20,800 nucleotides of DNA from Chara braunii (Eukaryota; Streptophyta; Charophyceae; Charales; Characeae): contig BFEA01000136.1 in NCBI GenBank assembly GCA_003427395.1, positions 381,521 to 402,320 on the forward strand, in the 5' to 3' direction. A program made the position numbers and the translations under genes. Below the pieces are notes generated by a model. That model was not told where the DNA came from, searched no databases, and saw only the letters and a program-made list of their open reading frames with translations. Shown here piece by piece: positions 19,740 through 20,800 of the stretch; positions within the stretch are counted from its first letter, which is position 1, and every line of letters begins with the position of its first letter.

Positions 19740-19766
19740 AAAAAAAAAAAAAAAAAAAAAAAAAAA
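19740..19766 (+). repeat. LINE poly(A) tail
   Basis: A 27-A run directly follows the 3' UTR. It is the hallmark 3' end of an L1-type retrotransposon and fixes the element's right border. Confidence 0.8.
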
Positions 19767-19767
19767 C

Positions 19768-20187
19768 ATCGGCTATGTTGTTAGACTCACACGACCAGAG
19801 GGTTTTCTGACCACCAAAGTTTCAAACGGGGTAGCATTTGTCAGCGGCCTGGGGGGCTGCGGGGAGGGTCATCTTTGCATTTTGCTACCACCTCGAGAGG
19901 TGGTGGCAAATTCTTTGTGGCCTATTGGGAATTCGTAAAAAAACAATTGCCGTGCTTTGTGACCATGCGAGGCACCAATTTTGCAATTGCTAAAGAGTCC
20001 CGCTCGAGTCCTTTCTGATTTGCAACCCATGTGTGACGGGGCGGGGTATGATTTTAGCTTATATGGGAAAGAAAATTCAGCAGATTTTTCTAGACTGCCA
20101 CGGTTGTGTATGGACACCCTTCATATTGCAAATTCGGCGAAGAAGCAGGGAATCGTCACAAGCTATTGGGGCACATACCCAATTTAG
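19768..20187 (+). pseudogene. Unrecognised decayed coding sequence flanking the LINE
   Basis: Frame 1 stays open for about 140 codons with only two interior stops, TAA 19936-19938 and TGA 19960-19962, before TAG at 20185-20187. Both could come from CAA or TGG by single transitions. Segments include EGFLTTKVSNGVAFVSGLGG, GEGHLCILLPPREVVANSLW, ARVLSDLQPMCDGAGYDFSL and DTLHIANSAKKQGIVTSYWG, which look like a folded protein. No family is recognised. The frame begins directly after the A tail, so the LINE may have interrupted it, but the left flank (5150-5324) is T-rich and shows no matching coding sequence. It could also be a piece of another transposon. Confidence 0.4.
19881..19910. other. 13-bp perfect stem hairpin
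   Basis: tttgctaccacct (19881-19893) pairs with aggtggtggcaaa (19898-19910) over all 13 positions (one G-T) around the loop cgag. It lies inside the decayed coding frame, where it would read LLPPREVVA, so it may be a coding coincidence. Confidence 0.75.
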
Positions 20188-20800
20188 GCTACTACTGAGA
20201 ACGGGGTCGAGCGTCCCTCCTTTCTCTAAAAGGTCATCCTCCAAAAACCTTGAAAGCAAAAAAAAAAGGGGAGAGGGAATTGACCAAAGCAAAATTAAGC
20301 CTTTAAAACCCTGAACTTAGCCGGATTGGTCAGCTTAAAATTAGCAGGCATTACACCTATATAGGGACAGGGGTAGAGGCGATCCAGATAACAGAGAGGC
20401 ATGGAGCAACCACCTATAACACCACTGGATTTCACTGGTCCTTATGTGTAGTCAGTGTCCTGCAACCTCCTAGCCTCTCCCTTTAACAACCAGGGGCCGA
20501 TTATTAGACGACCTTCGTTGGTGACCTTGGCCAACCTATTTCCTCTCGCCCAAGTTCTGCGAAACCACTTAGTGCCCTTACTTTTGGCACTGCGACATCT
20601 TCCCCAATCTCACTTAATTAAACCACCAGTACTTGGCCCAGCTATCGAGTCCGAGCGTCCGCCAACTGGTACGCCGATCCGGTTCGACGCTCGGACTACC
20701 AGGCGCAAACATCCCAAACCTATATCTGAAGTACAGAAAGAAAAACGAGAAAAACAAAACGAAAACAAGAAAAAAGAAATAAGAAAAGGGAAAAAAAACA
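20188..20800. other. No gene seen; one inverted repeat
   Basis: No credible open frame. gtccgagcgtc (20649-20659) and its exact reverse complement gacgctcggac (20686-20696) form an 11-bp inverted repeat with a 26-base spacer. The window ends in a purine/A-rich stretch from about 20735. Confidence 0.55.

Larger units (their letters stand above)
5325..19766 (+). mobile_element. Degenerate L1-type LINE, split by a 7.2-kb insertion
   Basis: The two parts, 5325-11739 and 18948-19766, together make about 7.2 kb. In order they hold a 5' UTR, ORF1 (DUF4283-like, Cys/His knuckle), ORF2 (APE-type endonuclease, reverse transcriptase, RVT zinc-binding domain, C-terminal domain), a 3' UTR and a 27-A tail at 19740-19766. 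The order and domains are those of plant L1-type non-LTR retrotransposons. The base after the A tail starts atcggctatgttg (19768-19780), close to atcggatatgctg at 5312-5324 (11 of 13 identical), a plausible decayed target-site duplication that fixes the 5' end near 5325. Numerous stops and at least four frameshifts make it inactive. The alternative is two separate LINE copies, the second one 5'-truncated. Confidence 0.75.

Noticed and set aside
20649-20700. ggttcgacgctcggac resembling a tRNA 3' half with a 7-bp acceptor stem
   Set aside because: Only 26 bases separate the arms and the TTCGA loop is too close to the acceptor strand, so it is just an inverted repeat.
1-20800. CRISPR arrays, bacterial operons or phage genes
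   Set aside because: No regularly spaced identical repeats with unique spacers and no prokaryotic gene arrangement are present. The repeats seen are microsatellites, minisatellites and transposon-derived.

Overview
The window looks like nuclear DNA of a plant-lineage eukaryote. It has no operon structure, long microsatellites, a low density of intact genes, and old nested retrotransposons of plant type (DUF4283-like ORF1, and an APE-type endonuclease, reverse transcriptase and RVT zinc-binding domain in ORF2). The single Myb/trihelix-like protein and the general style of the sequence remind me of charophyte green algae such as Chara. That is recognition by eye, not a database result.

Layout. 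1-660: an interrupted GA microsatellite and a minisatellite with 11-bp and about 74-bp periods. 650-2944, minus strand: the only long open coding region, a Myb/SANT (trihelix)-like DNA-binding protein whose frame continues for 67 codons beyond an internal TGA. 3000-5300: mostly non-coding, with a MITE-like inverted repeat near 4.57-4.83 kb and T-rich DNA carrying three copies of a 15-bp word. 5325-19766: one degenerate L1-type LINE of about 7.2 kb. It has a 5' UTR, ORF1, ORF2 overlapping ORF1 by 14 bases, a 3' UTR and a 27-A tail. A 7.2-kb insertion (11740-18943) splits it just after the zinc-binding domain of ORF2; ORF2 resumes in register at 18948. The insertion is bounded by TGTCG/CGACA. 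It contains a minus-oriented LTR-like segment with two tandem-repeat arrays, a CT microsatellite and several copies of a dispersed repeat. 19768-20187: a decayed reading frame of about 140 codons, in the DNA into which the LINE apparently inserted. 20190-20800: no gene seen.

The history I infer is a host locus, then LINE insertion, then a second element inside the LINE (itself carrying an LTR-type fragment), then long decay. Most in-frame stops in the LINE can be explained by C-to-T or G-to-A transitions. I see no intact new enzymatic system. The notable content is the nested architecture, the ORF1/ORF2 overlap, the repeat families and the stop-interrupted Myb-like gene.
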